In this document: positions 10,886 to 20,649 of the stretch, piece after piece
Layout: each line of letters begins with the position of its first letter
Position numbering within the stretch: the first letter of the stretch is position 1
Translations under genes and position numbers: made by a program
NCBI GenBank assembly: GCA_009785865.1
Contig: WQVL01000017.1
Location: 1 to 40,228, forward strand
DNA length: 40,228 nt
Direction: 5' to 3'
Origin: Oscillospiraceae bacterium
Lineage (GTDB): Bacteria > Bacillota > Clostridia > TANB77 > CAG-508
The notes under the pieces: model-generated
The model's database searches: none
What the model was told of the DNA's origin: nothing
Seen by the model: only the letters and a program-made list of their open reading frames with translations

Positions 10886-11567
10886 ATGGGAAAGATAGGA
10901 TTTGTTGGAGGATTTGACAAAACAGACTTAATTTTATATGTTGCAAAAATTTTAGTAGAAGCTGAAAAGAAAGTATTAGTAGTGGATACAACTATAACGC
11001 AAAGAGCGAGATATATTGTGCCACATATAACACCAAGTGTTTACTATATTACAGACTTTCTAGGAATTGAAGTTGCAGTTCGGATTTGAGAGTTTTGAAA
11101 AAATTCAGAACTATCTTGGAACGTCTTCATTAGAATACGATTATATATTGGTAGATATGGACTCGAATAAAGCATTTACAGACTTTAAGATGCATCAAGC
11201 TGATAAAAACCTTTTTGTAACAGCATTTGATAATTATTCACTTAAAAAAGGATTAGAAGTAATTGGGCAATTAGAGCAAGAAGTTGAAATGACAAAAGTA
11301 TTGTTTTCAAGAGATATGTTGGACGAAGAAAATGATTATTTAGAATTTTTATCATTCTATTTCTCGATAAAATGGGATTCAAAAATAATATTTTTTCCTT
11401 ATGATAAAGGAGACAATACAGTTATTATACATAACCAAAGAACATCTCAAATTAAACTTAAAGAATTCGACCCAATGTATAAAGAAGGGGTAATTGAAAT
11501 AGTAAAAACTATAGCGACAGATATTAAAGGCGGAGATATGAAAAAAGCACTTAAAAAATTAATTTAG
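10886..11567 (+). CDS. CpaE/MinD-like ATPase-related protein (copy 1), CGGN +1 site at 11081
   Basis: MGKIGFVGGFDKTDLILYVAKILVEAEKKVLVVDTT...FLGIEVAV[c]GFESFEKIQNYLGTSSLEYDYILVDMDSN. Confidence 0.75.
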
Positions 11568-11608
11568 ATGGTTGCTATGTAGGCATATTAAAAACTGGAG
11601 GTTTAAAA

Positions 11609-12442
11609 ATGGCAATAATAACATTTTGGAATGATGGAACGCAAGAAACAGGTCAAACGATATCACTGATATCAGCGGCTACTCAATTGGCTGTGGAAAC
11701 TAAATATAAGATTTTGGTAATGAATACAAAGTATAATGATATTTCCATGGAAGATTGTTTTTGGAATACGATTGGAAACAAAGAGAAGCTTAACTTCAAA
11801 GAAGAAGGGAAAACAGACGTTGGTACAGGGATACAAGGACTAGCGAAAGCAGTAATGAGCAACAGAACAGCTCCAGAGATAGTTACAAACTATACAAAAG
11901 TTATATTTAAGAACAAGTTGGAATTGTTAACAGATAGGTTTGTTGAGGAAGAAGAAGACTATTTAGCGACAAGAGCCATGTATAAAGATATGATTAGAAT
12001 TGCTAACAAATATTATGACCTGATTTTCATAGATTTGGAGGGACCGTTATCAGATAAAGATGTACTAAGTGTATTAGGGATCTCTAATGTTATTGTTCCT
12101 ACAGTTACACAATCTTTAAGAAGCATTACAAATTATATGGAACTTAGAAAAGAACAGACAATATTTAATGAACAAAATTCAATGACTTTGATTGGAAGAT
12201 ATGATAAGAATTCGAAATACAATGAAAAGAATGTAGCAAGACATGTAGGAGTAGGAACAGCATATGGAGTTCCATATAGTACATTGCTTTTTGAAAGTTG
12301 CCATGAAGGGCAAGTTGCGGATTATTTCATAAAATTCAGAAAAGAAAAGGCTACAGAGTCCAATGGATTAGTAGTACATTCTGTAAGGAATTTTACAAAA
12401 ACCTTGATAGAATTGCTTCAATTATTACAAATGAATGTATAA
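11609..12442 (+). CDS. CpaE/MinD-like ATPase-related protein (copy 2)
   Basis: MAIITFWNDGTQETGQTISLISAATQLAVETKYKILVMNTKYND...YDLIFIDLEGPL. Confidence 0.7.
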   Translation: MAIITFWNDGTQETGQTISLISAATQLAVETKYKILVMNTKYNDISMEDCFWNTIGNKEKLNFKEEGKTDVGTGIQGLAKAVMSNRTAPEIVTNYTKVIFKNKLELLTDRFVEEEEDYLATRAMYKDMIRIANKYYDLIFIDLEGPLSDKDVLSVLGISNVIVPTVTQSLRSITNYMELRKEQTIFNEQNSMTLIGRYDKNSKYNEKNVARHVGVGTAYGVPYSTLLFESCHEGQVADYFIKFRKEKATESNGLVVHSVRNFTKTLIELLQLLQMNV

Positions 12443-12467
12443 ATATTGAAAAGTATCGAGAGAATAA

Positions 12468-12506
12468 CTTAGCTTATGACTATTTAGAAAAAGAGTCATA
12501 GCTGAG
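12468..12506. repeat. Intergenic hairpin between CpaE-like and CpaF-like genes
   Basis: cttagct-t-atgact...agtcat-agctgag. Confidence 0.5.
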
Positions 12507-12545
12507 ACTTATAAATCTAAAGTAAAGAAGGGAGAGCTACCTACG

Positions 12546-14502
12546 ATGATTCTAAACATTATATTAACACTAATTGTAATCTTGGTAATAGGATTGTTAA
12601 TTAGATATATGATAAAAAAGAATAAGAATGCTGAAGTAATCGAAGATTTGCCAAGTGAAGACAAAACATTTACTACTGATATGATTATGGCATTTGTTAA
12701 GAAGAGGCTAGACGAAATCACGAAAATTAACTTATATGATATAGGGCTTTCAGAAGAAGAGTTAAAAAGAAGAAAAGCAAAAAAGTATGAGTTAAGGAAA
12801 GCCTTAAAAGGATGTACATATGGAGATGTTAATGACAAGAAATATGTTAAGGAATTAATAAGTGATTTATTGTCTAAAGAATATGGTGTAAATGAAGCAA
12901 ACATATCGAAATCAGTACCTTTTGATATACCATCTTTACTTACAGCGCAAGATAAGTTCGATATTTTAATACATGCATATAAAAAATCATTTGCGTATGA
13001 AGCTTTAGGACAATTAATAAAGAAGTATGATTTAGCTAAACTTAAATATTCAGATGGTGAAAATAAGCCACGTTATGTAATAACAGCAGATGAAATAGCT
13101 GAAATTTACGACCAAGAAGAACTTGTTTTAGATTTTGAAGATAAACTTGCGGTTTTAGTACAAAGAATTTACCAACATTATAAAGGATATAGTACTATTG
13201 ATGAAATTAGAGATATGAATATAGACGGTGTATCTGGAGGGGTATCTGGTCTGCCAGAGAGTTTCTTAAGCCAGGTTGCACAAACAGATGGAGATTACTT
13301 AGAGCAAATAATTGAACGTAAAATTCCTAGAGCCTGTGATTCTATTTGGATCATGTTCTCAGGTAAGTCTATAAGATTAGCATTTCTTTCTTTTGGAAAA
13401 GAAAGTGAACTAAAAAGAGTATGTCAGAACATATATAAATACAACAATCCAGGACAGTTATCAGATACAAATGGTTACAAAATTAATGAAATGAAAGACG
13501 GTTCTCGTGTTGTTGTTGTAAGACCAAGCTTCTCGGAAACTTGGGGGTTCTTCGTAAGGAAATTCGACGTTCAAAAAGCAACATTAGAAGAATTAATTAA
13601 GATTCCAGGAAAAGATGAAGCAATAGAATTATTAAGATACTTGGTAAAAGGAGAAAGAATTTTAGCTCTAACAGGTACACAAGGTTGTGGTAAGACAACT
13701 ATGCTTATGGCCATGATAGAGAGTATATATGAAACAAAGAACATAAGGGTTCAAGAGACTGCATTCGAGCTTCACTTAAGAAAGATATACCCTACTAGAA
13801 ATATACTATCATTTAGAGAAACGGAAACAGTATCTGGACAAGAGGGTCTAGACGTTCAAAAGAAAACTGACGGTAGTGTTAACATCATAGGTGAGGTTGC
13901 GAATGACCCTGTTGCGGCGTGGATGATCCAGGCAGCTCAGGTTGCGTCCGACTTTACAATATTTACTCACCATGCTAAGACTTTCCCTAACTTAGTAACA
14001 GCGCTAAGAAACTCGATGTTAAGAACTGGGGTTTTCAAGAATGAGAAAACAGCTGAAGAGCAGGTTGTAGCAGTATTGAACTTTAACATACATCTAGTAA
14101 AAGACTTTAAAGGAAGAAGATATATCGAGAGAGTAACAGAGTGTGTTCCAATAGAAGCTGAAAACAACTATACATTTGACCATAGAGGTGAAAATACATT
14201 AGAAGGAAAACTAGATAAGTTCATGGATAATGCAGCAATATTCTTTGGAAAAACTACAGATAGAGATTTGTATCATCATGTAAACATTATGGAATATCAT
14301 AATGGAGAATATATTATGACAAACAGAATATCAGATGTTAATTTAAAAACAATGAGAGAAAAGATGGACGAAACAGATGTTGAAGGATTTGATGCATTTG
14401 TTATAAGAAATTGGGATAAAAGAAAACCAGAAAAAGCAACTGTAGGGGGAAAATCTGAACCTGATTATGAAGGATCAGAAAGAAGACGGAATGGATTTTT
14501 AA
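12546..14502 (+). CDS. CpaF/TadA/VirB11-like secretion ATPase; ends at 14502 if the CGGN rule holds (14519 under the standard code)
   Basis: GERILALTGTQGCGKTTMLMAMIESIYE (Walker A), EVANDPVAAWMIQAAQVASDFTIFTHHAKT; terminal ...SERR[c]GMDF* or ...SERRRNGFLRNPKA*. Confidence 0.85.
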
Positions 14503-14519
14503 GAAATCCTAAAGCATAA

Positions 14520-14552
14520 CTTATCTCTACGTATTTAAATACTAGAGCTAAG
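14520..14552. repeat. Intergenic hairpin of a dispersed family (copy B)
   Basis: cttatctcta-c-gtatt-ta-aatac-tagagctaag; covaries with copy A. Confidence 0.6.
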
Positions 14553-14612
14553 AAATCTGTAACACGACGGCACGTCGTTAACAGCTGAGAGAATGAGAGG
14601 TGAAAAACTAGA

Positions 14613-16694
14613 ATGAGTACTGATATGTTACTTTACTTCATGGGTGGTATTGTGCTTGTATTTGTAGTAATTTTGTTTGCTTACTTTACAATACAAAAAA
14701 AGCTGCATGGTAGCGAAATGAGACGTATTAAACAACTTCGTGAAGGAACAAAAGAAAAGAGTTTTTCATCAGAAGTTATATTTCAGAAGTTATATGTATT
14801 TTATAAAAGAATTCCATTTATAAATAGATATGTAAATAAGATAAGAAGAAAACTAGAGATCATACATATAGATGACGAATACTTAACAAGAAAGCAGTCT
14901 GCTCAGATTATGACAAAAGCATTTGCAATAATAATACCAGTGTTTATTGTTACATTGCTTTTAACAAGAGAAGACCCATTGCTTTTAACTATTCTACTTT
15001 TATTTCAAGTTTTCTTATTTGAAACATTAATGAGTGGTATGGTAGATAAGCAAGATACTAGACTGTTGAAACAACAAATAGACTTTTTTGCCGAGATAAG
15101 ACATGCATATCATGACTCTTACATGGTTGAAGAGGCAATATATGAAGTGTCACAAAATGATGAGTTAGAAGTAACTAGGCAAGGACAAAAAATACATGAA
15201 ATATTGCTTTCAGAAGATCCTGAAACGGAACTTGAGAAATATTATGATGTTGCTCCAAACAGCTTCTTGAAAGAGTTTGCAGGAATATCATACTTAACAA
15301 GAGAATTTGGAGATAGAACAATAGATGGAGCATCTTTGTATTTAAGAAATCTAAATAATATAACAGAAGAGATGCAATTAGAGATATTAAAAAGAGAAAA
15401 ACTAGATTATGTATTTCAAAGTTTATCTTTTATCGCAATAGTTCCGGTACTACTATTAACACCTCTTAGAGCTTGGGCGGTAGGAAACTTCCCGTTTACA
15501 GCACAGTTTTATGATGGTAGACAAGGATTAATGATGCAAATATTCCTAATATTAATAACATTTATGTGTTATATATTGACAAGAACATTAAAAGATAATG
15601 GTTCAATAAAAGATGAGTATAAAGACCCAGAGAGAGTATGGCAAATGAGATTATATAAGCATCCATGGGGAAATAAAATAGTTAAACCTTTTATACCTAA
15701 AGAACGAACAAGAGAACATAGAGTTATTCAAAAACTACTTAAAGAAGCGGCCTCTAAGCAAAAAATAGAGACGTTATATGTGAATAGAATAGGAGTAACA
15801 TTAATTACATTCATTGCTACAATTGTATTCTTTGTAATGTTGCATCGTGTAGCGGTTGATTATATCATGAATGAACCAACAGCTAATTACGATATAATGG
15901 GTGCAATGTCTGAAAGAGATATAAGGCGAGCGATGGATGTGACAGAAAATGATAATATTTATATAGAATATCACAGAGGAAACATGGACATGGACTATGT
16001 TAAAGCATCTATCTTAGAATCATTACCATATGACGAATTTCATGCAGGTGCTTCAGAAGATGAAATGTATGAAGTTGCAGAAAGAATTGTTGGTAAGCTG
16101 AGAGTAATAAATTCTGGATATTTAAGATGGTTTGAGATGCTCATATCTGCTCTTGTTGGAGCAATTGGATATATGATTCCTAAATGGTTATTAATATTCC
16201 AGAAGATTATGAGAAAACTTGAAATGGAAAACGAAGTAATGCAATTCCAAACAATCATACTCATGCTTATGAAAATAGAAAGAGTAAATGTTGAGATGAT
16301 GTTAGAATGGCTAGAAAGATATGCAAATATTTTTAAAGAGCCGATAACGAAATGTGTAAACAACTATGAAGCGGGTGCATGGGAAGCATTAGAAGAACTT
16401 AAAAATGATATTGCATTTCCGCAACTTATACGTATAGTTGAAAGTTTGCAGTCAGCGGCTGAAAGTATTCCAATATCTAAAGCGTTTGATGAACTAGATA
16501 ATGAAAGAGATTACTATAAACAGAAAAGACAAGAATCTAATGAGAGACTGATAAAGAGAAAAGAAATGATAGGAAAAGGTTTAGGATTTGCGCCTCTTAT
16601 AGGGATGTTTGTGTTCTATCTAATTGGACCGCTAGTAGTAATTGGCTTATTAAGTATGACAACATCATTCCAAACAATGGGAACAATGATGTAA
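14613..16694 (+). CDS. TadB/TadC-like polytopic membrane platform protein (T2SSF-like)
   Basis: 693 aa, multiple TM segments, directly downstream of CpaF-like ATPase; C-terminal half with KRKEMIGKGLGFAPLIGMFVFYLIGPLVVIGLLSM. Confidence 0.7.
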   Translation: MSTDMLLYFMGGIVLVFVVILFAYFTIQKKLHGSEMRRIKQLREGTKEKSFSSEVIFQKLYVFYKRIPFINRYVNKIRRKLEIIHIDDEYLTRKQSAQIMTKAFAIIIPVFIVTLLLTREDPLLLTILLLFQVFLFETLMSGMVDKQDTRLLKQQIDFFAEIRHAYHDSYMVEEAIYEVSQNDELEVTRQGQKIHEILLSEDPETELEKYYDVAPNSFLKEFAGISYLTREFGDRTIDGASLYLRNLNNITEEMQLEILKREKLDYVFQSLSFIAIVPVLLLTPLRAWAVGNFPFTAQFYDGRQGLMMQIFLILITFMCYILTRTLKDNGSIKDEYKDPERVWQMRLYKHPWGNKIVKPFIPKERTREHRVIQKLLKEAASKQKIETLYVNRIGVTLITFIATIVFFVMLHRVAVDYIMNEPTANYDIMGAMSERDIRRAMDVTENDNIYIEYHRGNMDMDYVKASILESLPYDEFHAGASEDEMYEVAERIVGKLRVINSGYLRWFEMLISALVGAIGYMIPKWLLIFQKIMRKLEMENEVMQFQTIILMLMKIERVNVEMMLEWLERYANIFKEPITKCVNNYEAGAWEALEELKNDIAFPQLIRIVESLQSAAESIPISKAFDELDNERDYYKQKRQESNERLIKRKEMIGKGLGFAPLIGMFVFYLIGPLVVIGLLSMTTSFQTMGTMM

Positions 16695-16709
16695 AGGAGG
16701 GGGCTCAGT

Positions 16710-17379
16710 ATGGAAAACGCAGCAAAAGCATTGTTAATTGCAGCAGGAGTACTGTTATCCTTAATGATAATAACCTTATTGTTGATAGTAGTGAATTCCG
16801 TGGCTGAGTTTCGGAAGAGCAGAAGATGAAAGACTAGCGCAGCAACAATTGGTAAGATTCAATAGTAGATTTGAAGCATATAATAGACAATTATTATATG
16901 GGACAGAAGTTTTAACAGTTGTGAACATGGCAATAGACAATAATGCAAGACGTGCTTATGATGAAGATGGGAATCCGATATTTATAAATGTTATAATAGA
17001 CTTGAGTAATGATCCACATGGTTTTAGAGGGTTTACAGAAGAAGTTAGAAGAGATTCAAGGGGTCACAGGTTGCCAGGAGGTGGCAGAGACTATAATACT
17101 GTACCTAGTCTTGCAGGTAATACTGTACATCAACTATTTGGACATGGTGGGATTCAGGGAGGAATAATGACTGATACATTTGTTGCATTTTTTAATTCTA
17201 ATGCAGTAAATCCTCCGCCTATAAGAGATATCAGTGATAACCAGATTATAAGTATCTATACACAGAGTGCACTTAGTGAATTTAGGACATCAACTTTTAG
17301 GGCAACAGCAATGGAACATAATGAGTCGGGCAGAATAAATAGTATAACGTTTGAGCGAGTAATAAGACCACCGAACTAG
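16710..17379 (+). CDS. Pilin-like short membrane-anchored protein A, CGGN +1 site at 16812
   Basis: RBS aaaggaggggg; MENAAKALLIAAGVLLSLMIITLLLIVVNSVAEF[c]GRAEDERLAQQQLVRFNSRFEAYNRQLLYG... Confidence 0.75.
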
Positions 17380-17389
17380 GAGGAGAGAT

Positions 17390-17914
17390 ATGGAGAATGC
17401 AGCAAAAGCATTAATAATGGCAGCAAGTGTGCTAATTGGTATGATGATTATATCGTTAGCAGTAATGATATTCAATGCTCTAACAGCTCCTGCTACTTCA
17501 TATGGTGACGCTATGGATGCGATAGAGGTTGCACAGTTTAATATAGTTTTTGAAAGATTAGTTGGAAGAGCGCCTGTAGGAGCGGATATAGAAAGACTAC
17601 GATTAGAAGGAATAACACCACAAGAAATACTAACAGTAAGAAATTTTGCAGTAGCTAATGGCGATAGGGTAGGAGCGATAACGGTAAATGTGCAACCACC
17701 ATTGGGGAGTAATATACCTATTAATATAGCTTGTCCTGATAATGCGCCTAGTGATTCAAGGTTTTTACAAGTGGCAATGCGCCGTAGTAGAGAAGCTGTG
17801 AGTCCTCCTTCTCCAGAGGAAATAAGATATCGAGTTTCTAACGTTGAGAGAAGAGCTATTGATGGGAAAGTTATATCAATTACATTTCAAGAGTTCAGGA
17901 TATCTATTGACTAA
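17390..17914 (+). CDS. Pilin-like protein B
   Basis: RBS aggagag; MENAAKALIMAASVLIGMMIISLAVMIFNALTAP... Confidence 0.75.
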   Translation: MENAAKALIMAASVLIGMMIISLAVMIFNALTAPATSYGDAMDAIEVAQFNIVFERLVGRAPVGADIERLRLEGITPQEILTVRNFAVANGDRVGAITVNVQPPLGSNIPINIACPDNAPSDSRFLQVAMRRSREAVSPPSPEEIRYRVSNVERRAIDGKVISITFQEFRISID

Positions 17915-18007
17915 CAAATAAGTGATAGTGTTTAGCACGCATTGTGGCAGAAAATGTTGCAATTTAGGTAAAAACATTGTATAATATAAAGAAGGATTGT
18001 GTGTAAA

Positions 18008-18442
18008 ATGAAAAGAACATTAGTTATTATAATCCTAATAGTTATAGTGATAGTAAGTGTAATAGTTGGGTTCATAATTGACCGTAATATGAGAGTTGAT
18101 GAAGCTAGAAGACATAACAGTCAACTAGAAAGATATTTAGACAGAGAAATACTGGGTACAGAGCTTGCATCACTAATAAACAGAGTAATGGATCATAATA
18201 GAAGAAACAATGTGGAAAGAGACAGTGAAGGTCGTTTTATAAATAATGGAACAAACTCAATTAGAATAGATATAGAAATGATAACAATAGAAGATACCTT
18301 CTCAATGGAATGGATATATGACAGAGGAACAACAGGATTTGTACATGCATTTATAACTATACCATTTAGAAGTGTAGAAGTAGAATATCATCCAGAAACA
18401 GGGAAAATAAGCAGAATTGTATTTCTACAATTGGAAGATTAA
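18008..18442 (+). CDS. Small membrane-anchored protein in pilus locus
   Basis: MKRTLVIIILIVIVIVSVIVGFIIDRNMRV..., N-terminal TM. Confidence 0.65.
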   Translation: MKRTLVIIILIVIVIVSVIVGFIIDRNMRVDEARRHNSQLERYLDREILGTELASLINRVMDHNRRNNVERDSEGRFINNGTNSIRIDIEMITIEDTFSMEWIYDRGTTGFVHAFITIPFRSVEVEYHPETGKISRIVFLQLED

Positions 18443-18513
18443 AAAAGTTTTTAACGTTTTAGAATGTAAAAGAGTATTCTAAAAAAAATATATATTACAA
18501 AGGAGGAATTTAT

Positions 18514-18951
18514 ATGGAAAACGCGTCGAAAGCCTTAATTATAGCAGGAGCGGTTCTACTAGCAATTTTGCTAATAGCGATTGGTATGCTAATATTTCAA
18601 GGAGCTACAGGTCAAGTAGATCAGTCTTTACAAGCAATGTCTGCACAAGAGGTGCAAGCCTTCAACAGACCATGGGAAGGATATATGACTAGGCCACAAA
18701 CAAGAAGCCAAATATTAGCTTTGATTAATGCAATAAATGTGCATAATGCTAATAATGATATGACAATAGAACTAAGAGCTGCTACGCTTGTAACCGGTGG
18801 TGGTGATGCGAATTATGCAGCTGCGGCACCACTAACTACTGCACATAGGTATACTGTTTTAGCAGGACATGGTGACATTGGACAAATTAATGCAATTTAC
18901 ATAAGTGCAGGAGATTTAGGAGCAACACCAGGCGGAGCAGGATCAGATTAA
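18514..18951 (+). CDS. Pilin-like protein C
   Basis: RBS aaggaggaa; MENASKALIIAGAVLLAILLIAIGMLIFQGATGQVDQSL... Confidence 0.75.
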   Translation: MENASKALIIAGAVLLAILLIAIGMLIFQGATGQVDQSLQAMSAQEVQAFNRPWEGYMTRPQTRSQILALINAINVHNANNDMTIELRAATLVTGGGDANYAAAAPLTTAHRYTVLAGHGDIGQINAIYISAGDLGATPGGAGSD

Positions 18952-19049
18952 TAGAGAATAATTTTAAAAGGTGGCTAAAGCAACTGAATTACTTTAGCTA
19001 CCTGATAAAATTGACATTCATAGATATAGAAAAGATATATTTATGTAAT

Positions 19050-19117
19050 GTACCACTTAGAATGTAGAATTAAAATTATTTACTATGACTAAGAAGATTC
19101 TATATTCTAAGTGCTAC
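19050..19117. repeat. Long inverted repeat upstream of pilin-like D
   Basis: 21-nt arms gtaccacttagaatgtagaat / attctatattctaagtgctac, one mismatch plus one G.T. Confidence 0.6.
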
Positions 19118-19148
19118 ATTCATATTGAGCTGGGGGAGGTCGTAGAGA

Positions 19149-19920
19149 ATGGAAAACGCAGCAGATGCACTAAAGATGGCTTTTGCAGCCATAGTATTTA
19201 TGGCTTCAATTTCGTTGGCTCTTGTAGGAATTACACAATCAATAGAAGCTACAGATATTGTTGCGCGTTCTATAGACGTAACAGAGTTTTATCCGGAACA
19301 TAGTTATAGGAGCGTGAGGGATGCGGGAACATTAGGTCTTACTGATGCAGGAATACTTGCAATAATAAGGAGACATGATGAGCATACGATAATGTATATA
19401 ACTGATAGACGGAAGACATAGGATAGTTGGAGTAGAAACAGTTGTATCAAACTTATATAGACATCATGCAGAGCAATTTGCAATAATTATATTAGATATG
19501 AATAGAGACGAACTAGCGAGATTTGACTCAGACAGAGAGGATGCTGGTGCACCATGGAGAGGAGATGCAACATTTGCTAGAAGAAGAATAGATCTATTTT
19601 TACAAGGGGAAAGCGGATTCATAAATCCACCACCAGGACTAGAAGATCTAGGAATGCCCAATGTTATTATTGATTTAACTGGAAATGCTTTGAACGGTCG
19701 TCAGAGCGGTCGTCCAATTGAACCAGGATCAAATATATTTATTAATGCAAATGTAGATTTTAGCGACTATATAGATAGTGGTACTAGATTTAGTGAAGAA
19801 TTTGTAGAAATTATGATTAGAGGAGAAGTTGAAATCTCAGAAGATGGATCAGAAATAATTACAAGACCACCTGTACGAAAGATATTTTTAATTTACACAG
19901 TAATTAGTGAGTTGATATAA
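19149..19920 (+). CDS. Pilin-like protein D, CGGN +1 site at 19410
   Basis: MENAADALKMAFAAIVFMASISLALVGITQSIEATD...IMYITDR[c]GRHRIVGVETVVSNLYRHHAEQFAIIILDMNRDEL... Confidence 0.75.
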
Positions 19921-19944
19921 GTTTATTAAAAGGAGGAAACAAAA

Positions 19945-20481
19945 ATGGGAGATTCAATAATAACAATTGTTGCGATATTTATAGTAGCGATATTAATGTT
20001 AATATATCCGTTATTAGCGATAGCACAAAACAATGAAAATGTAACACAATTAGCAGTTCAAACTGTCTTATCTGAATTCGTAAATGATGTTACAACGAGA
20101 GGGGTTATTCGCCAGACTGATGTCGATAGACTTCAACAGAACCTAGATGCAACGGGAAATACATTTGATGTAGAGTTTGAAATTGCACTTTTAGATGAAA
20201 ATCCAGGTAAGAAGACAGTAATAGTGCATACAGATGCAATAGGAGAAAATTTAAGGTTCTCTATTTTCACTACAACAATTGAAGAAGCTTTGGCTAGAGA
20301 TGGATTTTATTTATTAAGCATGGGAGATACAGTTCAAGTAACTGTAAGAAATACTAATAGAACAATTGCACAATTATTAAGAGATTTCTTTTATTCAGCA
20401 GTAGGAAGAAGCGAATATCAAATAGGAGCATCTTTCTCAGGAATGGTTGTGAACAGTGGTAGAGCTCCAGCGACAAATTAG
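19945..20481 (+). CDS. Pilin-like/minor pilus membrane-anchored protein E
   Basis: RBS aaaaggagg; MGDSIITIVAIFIVAILMLIYPLLAIAQNNENVTQLAVQTVLSEFVNDVTTRG. Confidence 0.7.
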   Translation: MGDSIITIVAIFIVAILMLIYPLLAIAQNNENVTQLAVQTVLSEFVNDVTTRGVIRQTDVDRLQQNLDATGNTFDVEFEIALLDENPGKKTVIVHTDAIGENLRFSIFTTTIEEALARDGFYLLSMGDTVQVTVRNTNRTIAQLLRDFFYSAVGRSEYQIGASFSGMVVNSGRAPATN

Positions 20482-20514
20482 TGTGTGCAATGAGAGAATA
20501 TGAATAAGTTTTAT

Positions 20515-20571
20515 CATCCTGAGCACGTTTGGTTTCAATATAACTTAGCTCAGTAAACTCCGTCGAAGGAT
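20515..20571. repeat. REP-like element with nested inverted repeats
   Basis: tcatcctgagc ... gctcag ... gtcgaaggat: outer atcct/aggat and inner ctgagc/gctcag. Confidence 0.35.
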
Positions 20572-20649
20572 TTTGGTATGCACTTTGTTATTTATGTGCG
20601 CCATAAAACTTCGACTTTTACATTTTATACTAAAGAGAGGAAGGCAAGA

